A model generated the notes under the pieces. That model was not told where the DNA came from. It was given only the letters and a program-made list of their open reading frames with translations, and made no database searches. The translations under genes were made by a program, and so were the position numbers. Of a stretch of DNA of 64,000 bases, positions 17,895-26,394 are shown in pieces. Source of the DNA: Duganella sacchari (GTDB lineage Bacteria; Pseudomonadota; Gammaproteobacteria; Burkholderiales; Burkholderiaceae_D); NCBI RefSeq assembly GCF_900143065.1, contig NZ_FRCX01000007.1:124001-188000 (forward strand), read 5' to 3'. Each line of letters opens with the position of its first letter. The stretch's first letter is position 1.

Positions 17895-18560
17895 ATGCTA
17901 CAAAAAGCACCCCGTCGTACCCGCGAACGCATTCTTGAGCTGTCGCTGCGCTTGTTTAATGAATTCGGCGAACCCAATATCACCACCACCGTGATCGCCG
18001 AAGAGATGAATATCTCGCCGGGGAATCTGTACTACCATTTCCGTAACAAGGACGACATCGTCAACTCGATCTTCGTCCAGTTTGAAGCCGAGATCGAGCG
18101 CATCCTGACCGTGCCCAACGGCCGCCGCTCCAACATCGAAGACGTGTGGCTGTACCTGCACCTGATGTTTGAACTGATCTGGCGCTACCGTTTCTTCTAC
18201 CGCGACCTCAATGATCTGCTGTCGCGCAACCGCAAGCTGGAACTGCACTTCAAGCAGATCCTGGCGCACAAGATCAAGGTCGCCAAGCAGCTGTGCGAGG
18301 ACCTGCGCAGCGAGAAGTCGCTGGAAGCTTCCGATACCGCCATCGACGCCATGGCCACCAATATGGTGGTGGTGGCGACGTACTGGCTGTCGTACGAGTA
18401 CGTGCGCAATCCGCGCAAGTACAGCGAGCAGCAGTCGATGGCCGATGCGTTGGCGCGCGGCTGCTACCAGGTGCTGTCGCAGATCGGACCGTATCTGCGC
18501 AACGAAACCAGCCTGCTGTTCCAGAAACTGTCCGAAGAATATCTCAAGAAATTGAAGTAA
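17895..18560 (+). CDS. TetR-family regulator, PhaD-like
   Basis: 221 residues. The N-terminal TetR helix-turn-helix is clear (RERILELSLRLFNEFGEPN, then EEMNISPGNLYYHFRNKDDIV). This sequence resembles PhaD, the TetR-type activator of PHA-cluster genes in pseudomonads, more than drug-efflux repressors. The C-terminal ligand domain is helical. It follows the phasin gene by 111 bases on the same strand, which supports a role in PHA granule gene control. The regulated promoter is not identified. Confidence 0.78.
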   Translation: MLQKAPRRTRERILELSLRLFNEFGEPNITTTVIAEEMNISPGNLYYHFRNKDDIVNSIFVQFEAEIERILTVPNGRRSNIEDVWLYLHLMFELIWRYRFFYRDLNDLLSRNRKLELHFKQILAHKIKVAKQLCEDLRSEKSLEASDTAIDAMATNMVVVATYWLSYEYVRNPRKYSEQQSMADALARGCYQVLSQIGPYLRNETSLLFQKLSEEYLKKLK

Positions 18561-18576
18561 CCCAGACGGAGGCTTC

Positions 18577-19365
18577 ATGGCGTGGACCCCTTTCCCGTAT
18601 CCCGATCCAGCTTTCCGCTACACGCCGGAAAGCCTGCAGCAGGCATGGCCGCTGCTGCATGGCGGGGATCGCGAAACCTTCCCCACACAGCCGGCGCTGG
18701 TACAGGCGTGGATTGCCTTCCATGCCGGCGAGTTCGAACGGGCCGCACGGCTTGGCCTGGATGTGGGGGTGAACGGCTATGCGGTGGCGCACAAGGCCAT
18801 CTGCATGTACACCAATTATCTGGAGCCCAACGACAAGAAGCGGCTGGCCACGTTTGAATGCGTGGCCGAGCGCTGCGAACGGCAGCAGCTGGAACAGCCC
18901 GGCAACCCGGCCGGCTACTACTGGCACGCCTATGCGCTGGGCCAGTATTCGCAGGGCATCTCGGTGGTGAAGGCGCTGGCGCAGGGCCTCGGCGCCAAGG
19001 TCAAGCGCAGCCTCGACATGGTCATCAAGCTGGCGCCGCAGCGCGCCGATGCCCATATCGCCATGGGCGTGTACCATGCTGAAATTCTCGACAAGGTCGG
19101 CGCCGTGCTGGCGGGCCTGACTTATGGCGTCAAGAAGGAAGAAGCCTATCGCCAGTTTGAACAGGCGCTCAAGCTGAATCCCGATTCGGCCATCGTCCGC
19201 ATCCAGTACGCGCGTGCCTTGCTGATGCTGGACGGTAAAAAGAAAGCGGCGCAAGCCATGGATTTATACCAGCAGGCCGCCTGCTGTAACGTACGCGACG
19301 CCACCGAGCGGCTGGACCAGGAAGCGGCGCAAAAAGAACTGGAAGAGGAAAAACTGAGTGGCTAA
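18577..19365 (+). CDS. Tetratricopeptide-repeat-like hypothetical protein
   Basis: 262 residues, no signal peptide. Helical repeats are spaced at TPR length, best seen at about 145-225 (ADAHIAMGVYHAEIL..., YRQFEQALKLNPDSAIVRIQYARALLML). Such proteins are protein-interaction scaffolds. It begins 16 bases after the PhaD-like gene and overlaps the following LOG gene by eight bases, so the three form a probable operon. Molecular function unknown. Confidence 0.7.
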   Translation: MAWTPFPYPDPAFRYTPESLQQAWPLLHGGDRETFPTQPALVQAWIAFHAGEFERAARLGLDVGVNGYAVAHKAICMYTNYLEPNDKKRLATFECVAERCERQQLEQPGNPAGYYWHAYALGQYSQGISVVKALAQGLGAKVKRSLDMVIKLAPQRADAHIAMGVYHAEILDKVGAVLAGLTYGVKKEEAYRQFEQALKLNPDSAIVRIQYARALLMLDGKKKAAQAMDLYQQAACCNVRDATERLDQEAAQKELEEEKLSG

Positions 19366-19894
19366 GGCAATTTGTGTGTACTGCGGCGCTAACGCCGGTG
19401 TGTCGCCGCGCTATGCGGAAGCCGCGCGGGAACTGGGCCGTGCGCTGGTGGCGCGGAATCTGTCGCTGGTCTACGGCGGCGGCAAGGTGGGCCTGATGGG
19501 CGTCATCGCCGACGAAGTGCTGCGTGCCGGCGGCGAGGTGACCGGCGTGATTCCGACCGCGCTGGTCGAACGCGAAGTGGGCCATAACGGCCTGACGCGC
19601 CAGTTCATCGTCAAGGACATGCACGAACGCAAGGCCATGATGGCGCAACTGGCGGACGGCTTCATCGCCATGCCGGGCGGCATGGGCACGCTGGAAGAAC
19701 TGTTTGAAATGCTGACCTGGTCGCAGTTGGGCATCCATGCCAAGCCGATCGGCCTGCTCAATGTCGACGGTTTCTACGACAGCCTGGCCGGCTTCATCCA
19801 GCACGCCAGCGAGCAAGGCTTTGTGCGGCCCCAGCACGCAGCGTTGATGATGGTGGAAAGCGACGCCGAAGCGCTGCTGCAACGCATCGCCTGA
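19358..19894 (+). CDS. LOG-family (Lonely Guy) nucleoside 5'-monophosphate phosphoribohydrolase
   Basis: 178 residues starting at GTG 19358, inside the end of the upstream gene (start MAKAICVYCGANAG). The family signature PGGMGTLEE is at 106-114 and the nucleotide-binding loop VYGGGKVGLMG at 39-49. LOG proteins release the base from cytokinin ribotides or cleave AMP/IMP-like nucleotides. In bacteria the physiological role is often nucleotide salvage or detoxification rather than hormone production. Full family length. Confidence 0.9.
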   Translation: MAKAICVYCGANAGVSPRYAEAARELGRALVARNLSLVYGGGKVGLMGVIADEVLRAGGEVTGVIPTALVEREVGHNGLTRQFIVKDMHERKAMMAQLADGFIAMPGGMGTLEELFEMLTWSQLGIHAKPIGLLNVDGFYDSLAGFIQHASEQGFVRPQHAALMMVESDAEALLQRIA

Positions 19895-19897
19895 GGC

Positions 19898-20413
19898 TTA
19901 GTTCGGGCTCCACAGTTTGCGGCCTTCGGTATCCAGTTGCGTGAGGTAGAGCCGCAGGTCGAATTCGTACTGGTGGTAGTTGGGCTCCATATAGGTGCAC
20001 AGCTTGTAGAACGCCTTGTCGTGCTGCTTTTCCTTGATGTGCGCGAGCTCGTGCACGGCAATCATGCGCAGGAATTCCAGCGGCACTTCCTTGAAGACCG
20101 TGGCGACCCGGATCTCATGCTTGGCCTTGAGCTTGCCGCCCTGTACGCGCGAGATTGACGTGTGCAGTCCCAATGCATGGTTGATGACGTGGATCTTGCT
20201 GTCGTACTCAACCTTGTTGATGGGATCGGCGTTGCGCAAAAATTCAGATTTCAAATCCTGCACGTACTGGTACAGCGCGCGGTCGGTGCGCAGCTCGTGC
20301 GGCTTGCTATAGCGCTTGAGCAGGACCTCGCCCAGCTTGTTCTGGGCGATGAGCTGCGACACTTGCTGCTGCGTTTGTTCGGAATAGGCGCTGAGGTACT
20401 TCAGGGAAGACAT
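19898..20413 (-). CDS. YgjP/SprT-like metal-dependent hydrolase
   Basis: 171 residues from ATG 20413 (MSSLKYLSAY). The zinc-protease signature HELAHIKEKQH is at 121-131 (HExxH plus the third His). This is the arrangement of the YgjP-like (DUF45) family. A peptidase activity is plausible but not demonstrated for most members. It converges with the LOG gene, three bases apart. Cytoplasmic. Confidence 0.8.
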   Translation of the reverse strand: MSSLKYLSAYSEQTQQQVSQLIAQNKLGEVLLKRYSKPHELRTDRALYQYVQDLKSEFLRNADPINKVEYDSKIHVINHALGLHTSISRVQGGKLKAKHEIRVATVFKEVPLEFLRMIAVHELAHIKEKQHDKAFYKLCTYMEPNYHQYEFDLRLYLTQLDTEGRKLWSPN

Positions 20414-20484
20414 GGTGGACGGCGAGAAGAATGCGAGGCGAGAATGTACCACATCCCGCCCCGGCAAGCGCGTTGCCGCCGCAC

Positions 20485-20925
20485 TTAATCCGTGACGGCC
20501 ATCTCGCGGAAGGCGCTGCCGTCGGCGTAAATAATGCCGCAACTCGCCTCGCCGAAGCACACGCTGATTGCTTCGCTGTCAATGTGGCGCGGTGCGCAGT
20601 CGCCGCCGTTGTGGCAGGCCGGCTGGTAGTTGCCGGGTTTGATCAGTGACAGTTGCGGTGGGTTCGGCGCGATGGCGCGGAAGGTCTTGACGATGCGCGC
20701 TGTTGCACCGCTGGCTGGTTCGGCTGCGACGGCGACGCCGTAGGTGTGTTGCTGCGGATTTTGCACCAGCATGGCCGTGCCCCGCTGGCCGTGCTCCAGA
20801 AAGCTGCCGGACAGCGTGGGCAGCGGCAATGGCTGCCAGCCTTCCGGCAGGGGCGTGGCGTGACAGGGCAAGGCCAGCAGGCCGATGATGGTAAAGCCGA
20901 GCAGCTTGAAAGTCAGGTGGCGCAT
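20485..20925 (-). CDS. Secreted hypothetical protein
   Basis: 146 residues from ATG 20925 (GAGGA just upstream; an in-frame upstream ATG at 20997 would spoil the signal peptide). The Sec signal peptide MRHLTFKLLGFTIIGLLALPCHA predicts cleavage after residue 23. The mature protein has four Cys (two in CHNGGDC, others in CFGEASC), consistent with two disulfides in the periplasm. No family recognised. Confidence 0.65.
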   Translation of the reverse strand: MRHLTFKLLGFTIIGLLALPCHATPLPEGWQPLPLPTLSGSFLEHGQRGTAMLVQNPQQHTYGVAVAAEPASGATARIVKTFRAIAPNPPQLSLIKPGNYQPACHNGGDCAPRHIDSEAISVCFGEASCGIIYADGSAFREMAVTD

Positions 20926-21029
20926 AGTGTCCTCGCTAGGGTAGGGGGCGATGAACTCCAGCCATACTAGGCGCTTTCCATCGACTTGCCTATTCACATA
21001 CCGTTACGATTTGGTAACGCGCGTGAGGA

Positions 21030-21428
21030 TCACGGCCCCACACCCTCCAGGCGTCCCTGCTGCGGCACAGCGGCGTAGCGCCACACATTGATCACGAAGC
21101 ACACCACAGCCAGCGCAATCACGACCGATGAGATACCCAGCAGCGGCGTCACCGCCGGGTGGCCGGTGATGAACAGGGCCAGCGCCACCATCTGCAGCGG
21201 CAGTGCCACGGTATAGCCCCAGAATTGCACCCGTGCCACCTTGGTGGCGGCGGCGTGCGGATAGACAGTATAAAACACGCCAAACAAGGCCAGGCTGACC
21301 CAGCCCAGCAGATTGATGTGGGCATGGACTGGACGCAGCGTAAAGTCTTCGCTGGCAGCCATGACGATGCCCATGATGACCCCCAGCAGCAGATAGAGGG
21401 CGGCGATACGGAAATAGGATTTGTTCAT
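21030..21428 (-). CDS. Small four-helix membrane protein resembling heme-copper oxidase subunit I
   Basis: 132 residues with four predicted transmembrane helices (about 7-25, 38-58, 68-90, 97-118). The sequence RPVHAHINLLGWVSLALFG resembles the His-containing helix of CcoN/NorB-type subunit I proteins, but at under a third of their length. Only one such heme-binding-like segment is present. It is the last gene of the minus-strand series beginning with gbsR-cyd. A heme-binding or quinol-related role is possible but unproven. Confidence 0.7.
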   Translation of the reverse strand: MNKSYFRIAALYLLLGVIMGIVMAASEDFTLRPVHAHINLLGWVSLALFGVFYTVYPHAAATKVARVQFWGYTVALPLQMVALALFITGHPAVTPLLGISSVVIALAVVCFVINVWRYAAVPQQGRLEGVGP

Positions 21429-21430
21429 GG

Positions 21431-21907
21431 TTAAGCCTGTTGCTGGGTTGCGGCGAATGCGCGGAAGTTGGCGGGCGTGGCAAAGCTGCGGTATTGCGTC
21501 TGCATGTCTTCGGTGAGGACCTCGATCATGGTGGTGTTCTCGACCCAGAATTCGATCACGTCAAAGAAGTTGTCGCCGCGCGTGCAGCGCAGCGTACGCC
21601 AGCCTTCGCGGGCGCCGATGGCCAGTACCTGTTCGGTGGTCAAAGGCGTCCCCACCGCCATATGAAAGGCGCTGTAATGGCTGCTGTCCTGCGCATCGCC
21701 GGGCATAAAGCTGTCGCTGCCGGCGCCCGGCGTAATCACGCGGTCGCAAGGATAGGTTTCGATAATGGTGCCGCGTTCGTCGCCGGCAACCGCCATCCAG
21801 GAATCAGGGAAGGACGGGAAAGGAGCGGCAAAACCGCCCCAGATTTCCGCGAGAACGCGGGCGACATGCGCAGGATGCCTGCTGGGCATTGATGCGTGAA
21901 AAATCAT
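21431..21907 (-). CDS. Conserved hypothetical protein downstream of the cyd operon
   Basis: 158-residue soluble protein; AAGAGG precedes ATG 21907. It contains conserved-looking segments (SDSFMPGDAQDSSHYSAFHMAV, described by its H..A.H core, and WVENTTMIEVLTEDMQ). No known domain or catalytic motif is recognised. It is two bases from the small membrane-protein gene and 54 from tetR, so co-transcription with those is likely. Confidence 0.65.
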   Translation of the reverse strand: MIFHASMPSRHPAHVARVLAEIWGGFAAPFPSFPDSWMAVAGDERGTIIETYPCDRVITPGAGSDSFMPGDAQDSSHYSAFHMAVGTPLTTEQVLAIGAREGWRTLRCTRGDNFFDVIEFWVENTTMIEVLTEDMQTQYRSFATPANFRAFAATQQQA

Positions 21908-21961
21908 AACGACCTCTTGTTGTATCGCAGGAAAACGTCCTGCACGTTGGACGCAGCGTCC

Positions 21962-22567
21962 TTAATCCTGCGGGGCGCGCAGCGTGCGGCGCGCATGGTC
22001 CAGCAAGCCGGCGATGGCAGCGCTGGCGGCTTTGCCGGCCTCGGCGCCATCCATATTCCAGTAGTCCTTGAAGGTGGCCCAGGTGGTTGCCGAGTACAGT
22101 AGTTGAATCGCGGCGCACAGGCGGTCGCGGTCGGGATCGGGCACGTCGCCCACTTCATTGGCGACCAGCTGGCGAAACGCCTGCTGGCGTGCGGCAGCGG
22201 TGTGCATACGGGCGCTGCGCCCTTGCGGCGAGGCCAGCATGCCGCGGATCAGCGGCTCACGCTGGTCGAAGCGAACGAAGTCGGCGCTGAGCCGGCTTTC
22301 CAGTTCATGAAAATTTTGCGGATAGCTGTCACGCTGGATGGCTTGCGGCGCCCAGTCCCAGAAGGCTTCCAGCAGCACTTCTTTATTTGGGTAGTAGCGG
22401 TAGACGGTGCTTTCACCGACATCAGCCTCGCGGGCGATTTCGGTAAAGCTGAGTTGAGCCAGGCCATCGTTTTCCAGGCGGCGCGCCACGGCGGCCATGA
22501 TGGCTTCGCGGGTCTTGGTTTTATTGCGGTCCCGAAGCGGGACGGCTGATGTCGTTGAAATATCCAT
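21962..22567 (-). CDS. TetR-family transcriptional regulator linked to the cyd operon
   Basis: 201 residues from ATG 22567 (MDISTTSAVPLRD). The helix-turn-helix is standard (FTEIAREADVGESTVYRYYPNKEVLLEAF, position about 45-70). An alternative start at ATG 22618 directly follows the cydX stop codon and adds 17 residues. I prefer 22567 because a perfect 11-bp inverted repeat and a TTGACA hexamer lie just upstream of it. The C-terminal domain is a helical ligand pocket. It probably represses itself; whether it also controls cyd genes is unknown. Confidence 0.8.
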   Translation of the reverse strand: MDISTTSAVPLRDRNKTKTREAIMAAVARRLENDGLAQLSFTEIAREADVGESTVYRYYPNKEVLLEAFWDWAPQAIQRDSYPQNFHELESRLSADFVRFDQREPLIRGMLASPQGRSARMHTAAARQQAFRQLVANEVGDVPDPDRDRLCAAIQLLYSATTWATFKDYWNMDGAEAGKAASAAIAGLLDHARRTLRAPQD

Positions 22568-22601
22568 GACAGCGATACTCTCATTTGATGGTATCGCTGT
22601 C
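22568..22601 (-). promoter_or_regulatory. Candidate TetR operator overlapping its promoter
   Basis: GACAGCGATAC (22568-22578) and GTATCGCTGTC (22591-22601) form a perfect 11-bp inverted repeat with a 12-base spacer. On the minus strand TTGACA (22603-22598), a 17-base spacer and GAGTAT (22580-22575) make a plausible promoter with a start near 22568, next to the ATG at 22567. A bound TetR dimer would block it. The transcript would be nearly leaderless. Confidence 0.6.
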
Positions 22602-22618
22602 AAGTGGAAGTTATACAT

Positions 22619-22765
22619 TCATTTTTTTATTGCACTTTCAAAACTGGCCTGCGTGGTTTCCTCGTGGCGCTGGCCGAACGCATAGTTTGCTTCCAGCCAC
22701 ATGACGTTGATGATGGCGGCGGCGAGGGCAAAGCCCACGCCCAGTATCCAGGCGAAATACCACAT
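22619..22765 (-). CDS. cydX: Cytochrome bd oxidase small subunit CydX
   Basis: 48-residue single-helix membrane protein from ATG 22765 (GGAGC five bases upstream). It opens MWYFAWILGVGFA, the hallmark of CydX, and continues with a hydrophobic helix to about residue 25 and a polar tail. CydX stabilises the heme b/d centres of the CydAB complex. It starts 12 bases after cydB, and its TGA stop is followed directly by an ATG that could couple it to tetR. The length matches the 37-50 residues usual for the family. Confidence 0.9.
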   Translation of the reverse strand: MWYFAWILGVGFALAAAIINVMWLEANYAFGQRHEETTQASFESAIKK

Positions 22766-22777
22766 GGTTGATGCTCC

Positions 22778-23920
22778 TTAGTAAGCGGTGTGTTCGTTGT
22801 CGCGGATGTGCTGTTCAGTCACCTTGCCGCTGACCACGCGGTAGACCCAGCCGGTATAGGCCACCACGATGGGCAGCATGATGACCACCACCCAGAACAT
22901 TACGGCCAGGCTCTTGTGGCTGGCGACGGCGTCCCACGCGGTCAGGCTGCTGCCGGGCGCCAGCGAGGATGGCATCACGAACGGGAACATGGCGGCGCCG
23001 GCGGTGAGGATGACTGCTGCGACCGTCAGTCCGCTGGACAGGAAGGCCAATAGCGGCTGGCGGCGTGCGCTGAACAGCATCACCAGCAGGCTGCCGGCGA
23101 AGACGGTGGCGGGGAAGGCCAGCGTCAGCGGCCAGCGCTCGTAATTGTCCAGCCAGGCGCCGCTGGCGCGCTGCACGGTTTTGGCGATGGGCATAAAGCT
23201 GCTGCTGGCGTCCGGCATGGCGGTAATGCGGTAGCCGTCGATGCCCCCGGCGATCCACACGCCAGCGGCCGCAAACAGCAGTGCGGTGATGAGGGCGGCG
23301 CCAAACGCCACCTTGCGTGCGCGGTGGGCGATCACGTCTTCGGTCTTTTGGTGCAGATAGGTGGCGCCGTGCATGGCCAGCATGCTGACGCTGAGCACTC
23401 CCGCCAGCAGCGCAAACGGATTCAGCAGATCCAGGAAGCTGCCGGTGTATTCCAGCCGCATGCTGTCGTCATAGCGGAAAGGCACGCCTTGCAGCAGGTT
23501 GCCGAAGGCGATGCCGAAGATCAGCGGTGGCACAAAGCCGCCGATGAACAGGCACCAGTCCCAGGTGCTGCGCCAGCGCGGATCGGCGATCTTGCTGCGG
23601 TAGTCGAAGCCCACCGGCCGGAAGAACAGAGCAAACAGACACAGCATCAAGGCCAGGTAAAAACCGGAAAATGCGGCGGCATACACCAGCGGCCATGCCG
23701 CAAACAGGCAGCCGCCTGCCGCGATAAACCAGGTCTGGTTGCCTTCCCATGTGGGGGCGATGGTGTTGATGATGACGCGGCGCTCAGTGTCGTTCTTGCC
23801 GAGGAAGGGCAGCGCCATGCCGATGCCAAAGTCGAAGCCGTCCGTGAGCGCAAAGCCGATCAGCAGCACGCCGACAAAGCCCCACCAGATGATTTTGTAT
23901 GTTTCGTAGTCGAATAACAT
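22778..23920 (-). CDS. cydB: Cytochrome bd ubiquinol oxidase subunit II
   Basis: 380 residues, the normal CydB length, with about eight to nine transmembrane helices. The N-terminus LFDYETYKIIWWGFVGVLL and the GFALTDGFDFGIGMALPFLG region are characteristic. CydB pairs with CydA to form the high-affinity quinol oxidase of the cytoplasmic membrane. Nine bases separate it from cydA upstream; cydX follows after 12 bases. Confidence 0.95.
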   Translation of the reverse strand: MLFDYETYKIIWWGFVGVLLIGFALTDGFDFGIGMALPFLGKNDTERRVIINTIAPTWEGNQTWFIAAGGCLFAAWPLVYAAAFSGFYLALMLCLFALFFRPVGFDYRSKIADPRWRSTWDWCLFIGGFVPPLIFGIAFGNLLQGVPFRYDDSMRLEYTGSFLDLLNPFALLAGVLSVSMLAMHGATYLHQKTEDVIAHRARKVAFGAALITALLFAAAGVWIAGGIDGYRITAMPDASSSFMPIAKTVQRASGAWLDNYERWPLTLAFPATVFAGSLLVMLFSARRQPLLAFLSSGLTVAAVILTAGAAMFPFVMPSSLAPGSSLTAWDAVASHKSLAVMFWVVVIMLPIVVAYTGWVYRVVSGKVTEQHIRDNEHTAY

Positions 23921-23929
23921 GATGCGTCC

Positions 23930-25477
23930 TTATTCCCAATGGTACTTGCCGGTGTGCAGACTGCTGGGACCTTGCTTGGCGTACTTGATCATCAAGCCCA
24001 GTTCAACGATCAGCAGCAGCGTGTAAAAGCCAAGGAAGCCCGCCAGGCTGAAATACAAGCTGCCCGGGCTCACGCTGGAGGCCGACAGATGCGTCGGCAG
24101 CACGCCGGCGATGGTCCACGGCTGACGGCCATACTCGGCCACCACCCAGCCCAGTTCCGCCGCCACCCACGGCAGCGGAATGGCACACACCGCCAGCCGG
24201 AGCAGCCAGCGCTGGCGCGCCAGGCGCTTGCGCACCAGGAACCAGAACGCGGCGCTGAAAATGAACAGGAACAGCATGCCCAGCCCAACCATGATGCGGA
24301 ACGACCAGAACACGGGCGCGACTTTGGGCACCGTGTCGTTGGCGGCTTTGCGGATCTGTTCTTCGGTGGCGTCCACCACGTTGGGCGTGTACTTCTTCAG
24401 CAGCAGGCCGTAGCCCAGGTCTTGTTCCACTGCCTTGAACGCCGCGCGCGCTTCCGGCGATTTGTCGCCCGACTTCAGGCGCGTCAAGGCGGCGTAGGCG
24501 GTCATGCCGTTGCGGATGCGTTCCTCGTTGCTCTGCTTGAGTTCCTTGATGCCGGTGACTTCCTTGTCGGTGGAGCGCGTGGCGATCAGGCCCAGCATGT
24601 AGGGAATCTTGACAGCGTAGTCGGTGGTCTGGGTTTCCTCGTTGGGCAAGCCAAACACGGTGATGCCTGCTGGCGCTGGCTGGGTTTCCCATTCGGCCTC
24701 GATGGCGGCCAGCTTAGTCTTGTTGACTTCGCCCGTGGTGTAACCCGATTCGTCGCCCAGCACGATCACGGACAGTGTGGACGCCAGGCCAAACGCCGCC
24801 GCCACCGCGAAAGAGCGCAGCGCAAATTGCACGTCGCGCGCCTTGAGCAGGTAGAAGGAGGAGATGCCTAGCACGAACATGGACGCCGTCACATAGCCGG
24901 CCGCCACGGTGTGGACGAACTTCACCTGCGCGACCGGGTTGAAGATCACGTCGGTAATGCTGGTGAGCTCCATGCGCATGGTTTCAAAGTTGAATTCCGC
25001 GCCGACCGGATGGTTCATCCAGCCATTGGCAATCAGGATCCACAGCGCGGACAGGCTGGAACCCAGCGCAACCAGAAAGGTCACCATCAGGTGCTGCACT
25101 TTGGACAGCCGTTGCCAGCCAAAGAAGAACAGGCCGACAAAGGTGGATTCGAGGAAGAAGGCCATCATGCCTTCGATCGCCAGCGGCGTGCCGAAGATGT
25201 CGCCAACGTAGTGCGAGTAGTAGGCCCAATTGGTGCCGAACTGAAATTCCAGCGTGATGCCGGTGGTAACGCCCATGGCAAAGTTAATGCCGAACAGCTT
25301 GCCCCAGAAGCGGGTCATGTCTTTGTAAATCTCTTTGCCGGTCATCACGTAGACAGATTCCATGATAACCAGTATCCATGAGAGGCCCAGTGTCAGCGGC
25401 ACAAACAGGAAGTGGTACAGCGCGGTCGCGGCAAATTGCAGGCGCGACAAATTCACGACTTCGTCGAGCGGACTCAT
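23930..25477 (-). CDS. cydA: Cytochrome bd ubiquinol oxidase subunit I
   Basis: 515 residues, E. coli-like length with the long Q-loop that binds quinol ([29 protein letters not shown] region from about 257 on). The N-terminus [24 protein letters not shown] contains the conserved His ligand of heme b595 (His near residue 22), and the other ligands (WNHPVG-type His and Met) fall in conserved helices. It oxidises ubiquinol and reduces O2 under low oxygen without pumping protons. Its ATG overlaps the cydP stop by four bases. Confidence 0.95.
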   Translation of the reverse strand: MSPLDEVVNLSRLQFAATALYHFLFVPLTLGLSWILVIMESVYVMTGKEIYKDMTRFWGKLFGINFAMGVTTGITLEFQFGTNWAYYSHYVGDIFGTPLAIEGMMAFFLESTFVGLFFFGWQRLSKVQHLMVTFLVALGSSLSALWILIANGWMNHPVGAEFNFETMRMELTSITDVIFNPVAQVKFVHTVAAGYVTASMFVLGISSFYLLKARDVQFALRSFAVAAAFGLASTLSVIVLGDESGYTTGEVNKTKLAAIEAEWETQPAPAGITVFGLPNEETQTTDYAVKIPYMLGLIATRSTDKEVTGIKELKQSNEERIRNGMTAYAALTRLKSGDKSPEARAAFKAVEQDLGYGLLLKKYTPNVVDATEEQIRKAANDTVPKVAPVFWSFRIMVGLGMLFLFIFSAAFWFLVRKRLARQRWLLRLAVCAIPLPWVAAELGWVVAEYGRQPWTIAGVLPTHLSASSVSPGSLYFSLAGFLGFYTLLLIVELGLMIKYAKQGPSSLHTGKYHWE

Positions 25478-25671
25478 TTTTTACTTTCGGGTGGGGGATG
25501 GGGAGCAAGCAGATGCTGTTCGACGGTGGCGGTCGGCATCCGCATGTGTTTGGTTTGCGGCGCGGAAAAGAACGCCTTCCACAAGCCAAACAGGATCAGG
25601 GCTTTCACAATCAGCGCCAGGGTGATGGCCAGTGCCAGCGAGGAGCCATGGAGCTGGCGCAATTTCATCAT
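25474..25671 (-). CDS. cydP: Cytochrome bd-associated small membrane protein CydP
   Basis: 65 residues with one transmembrane helix (about 12-33: [20 protein letters not shown]) and a polar Pro-rich tail. Position directly before and overlapping cydA, plus this size, matches the putative small subunit CydP found in betaproteobacterial bd operons. The start is ATG 25671 or the adjacent ATG 25668; both overlap the gbsR stop. A stabilising or accessory role in the oxidase complex is inferred from context. Confidence 0.8.
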   Translation of the reverse strand: MMKLRQLHGSSLALAITLALIVKALILFGLWKAFFSAPQTKHMRMPTATVEQHLLAPHPPPESKK

Positions 25672-26285
25672 TTGTCCTTGTCGGTCGCGGTGTCCTCAAC
25701 GTTACGCCCGAACCGGAATGTGTCGCGCACGGTTTCGCCGACGTCGATGAGTTTTTTCACGGTGGAGCCCATCTTCATCAACGAGGCCAGGGTTACCGGC
25801 GACAGGCGCTGCACATCGTCAAACCAGGAGCTGGACAGCTCGATCAGGTTGTACATTTCGCGCATGCGTTCCTGGGCAATCAGGTCGGTTTCGTTGGACG
25901 GCGTTTCCAGCAGCGCATCGCGCAGCATCGACAGGGTCGGTTCCACTTCGCGGCGGCGGCGCTCTTCCAGCAGCGCCTTGAAGATGTCCCAGATGTCCTT
26001 GGGCGGCTCGAAGTATTCGCGGCGGTCGTTGGGCTTGTGCAGCAGCTTGACCAGGCGCCACGATTGCAGCTCCTTGAGGCCCATGGATACGTTGGAGCGC
26101 GAGAAGGACAGCGACTCGGCAATTTCGTCGGCATTGAGCGGTTTGGCGCTGACATACAGCAGCGCGTAAATCTGGCCAACCGTGCGGTTGATGCCCCAGC
26201 GGCTGCCCATTTCGCCGAAGTGCAGGATGAAGCGCTGGGCCAGCGGGGTGAGCGGGGCGACGTTAATGGGAGTGGCAGGACTCAT
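25668..26285 (-). CDS. GbsR/MarR-family transcriptional regulator
   Basis: 205 residues from ATG 26285 (MSPATPINVAPLTPLAQRF). The winged helix is the GbsR/MarR type (GQIYALLYVSAKPLNADEIAESLSFSRSNVSMGLKELQSWRLV, about 40-83), followed by a helical C-terminal dimerisation part. Gene overlap with cydP, which overlaps cydA, makes it the first gene of the bd-oxidase operon and the probable local regulator. A near-perfect palindrome lies 22 bases upstream of its start. Confidence 0.85.
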   Translation of the reverse strand: MSPATPINVAPLTPLAQRFILHFGEMGSRWGINRTVGQIYALLYVSAKPLNADEIAESLSFSRSNVSMGLKELQSWRLVKLLHKPNDRREYFEPPKDIWDIFKALLEERRRREVEPTLSMLRDALLETPSNETDLIAQERMREMYNLIELSSSWFDDVQRLSPVTLASLMKMGSTVKKLIDVGETVRDTFRFGRNVEDTATDKDK

Positions 26286-26306
26286 GATTTCCTTAATTTT
26301 CTGAAT

Positions 26307-26329
26307 TTTCAAGAATTCCTGAAATTATA
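26307..26329 (-). promoter_or_regulatory. Candidate GbsR operator and promoter of the cyd operon
   Basis: TTTCAAGAATTCCTGAAA (26307-26324) is an 18-bp palindrome with two mismatches (one symmetric pair). On the minus strand a consensus TATAAT (26329-26324) abuts it, placing the transcription start inside the palindrome. TTTC/GAAA half-sites recur nearby (about 26297-26304 and 26334-26343). This arrangement fits autoregulation of gbsR and control of the downstream cyd genes. Confidence 0.5.
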
Positions 26330-26364
26330 GAAGGTTTCTGAAAGTCATGCCTAGCCCCGTGGGT

Positions 26365-26394
26365 AGGACAGAACGTCTCAGGGCGCTATATAAT
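26365..26394 (+). promoter_or_regulatory. modA promoter
   Basis: AGGACA (26365-26370, matching GACA of the -35), an 18-base spacer and a perfect TATAAT (26389-26394) precede modA. The expected start is near 26401, leaving a short leader that contains AAAGGAG (26416-26422). The -10 lies inside the candidate ModE site. Confidence 0.55.

Noticed and set aside
22497..22685. Plus-strand 62-codon frame in the tetR-cydX region
   Set aside because: It runs antisense across tetR and cydX, with no ribosome-binding site.
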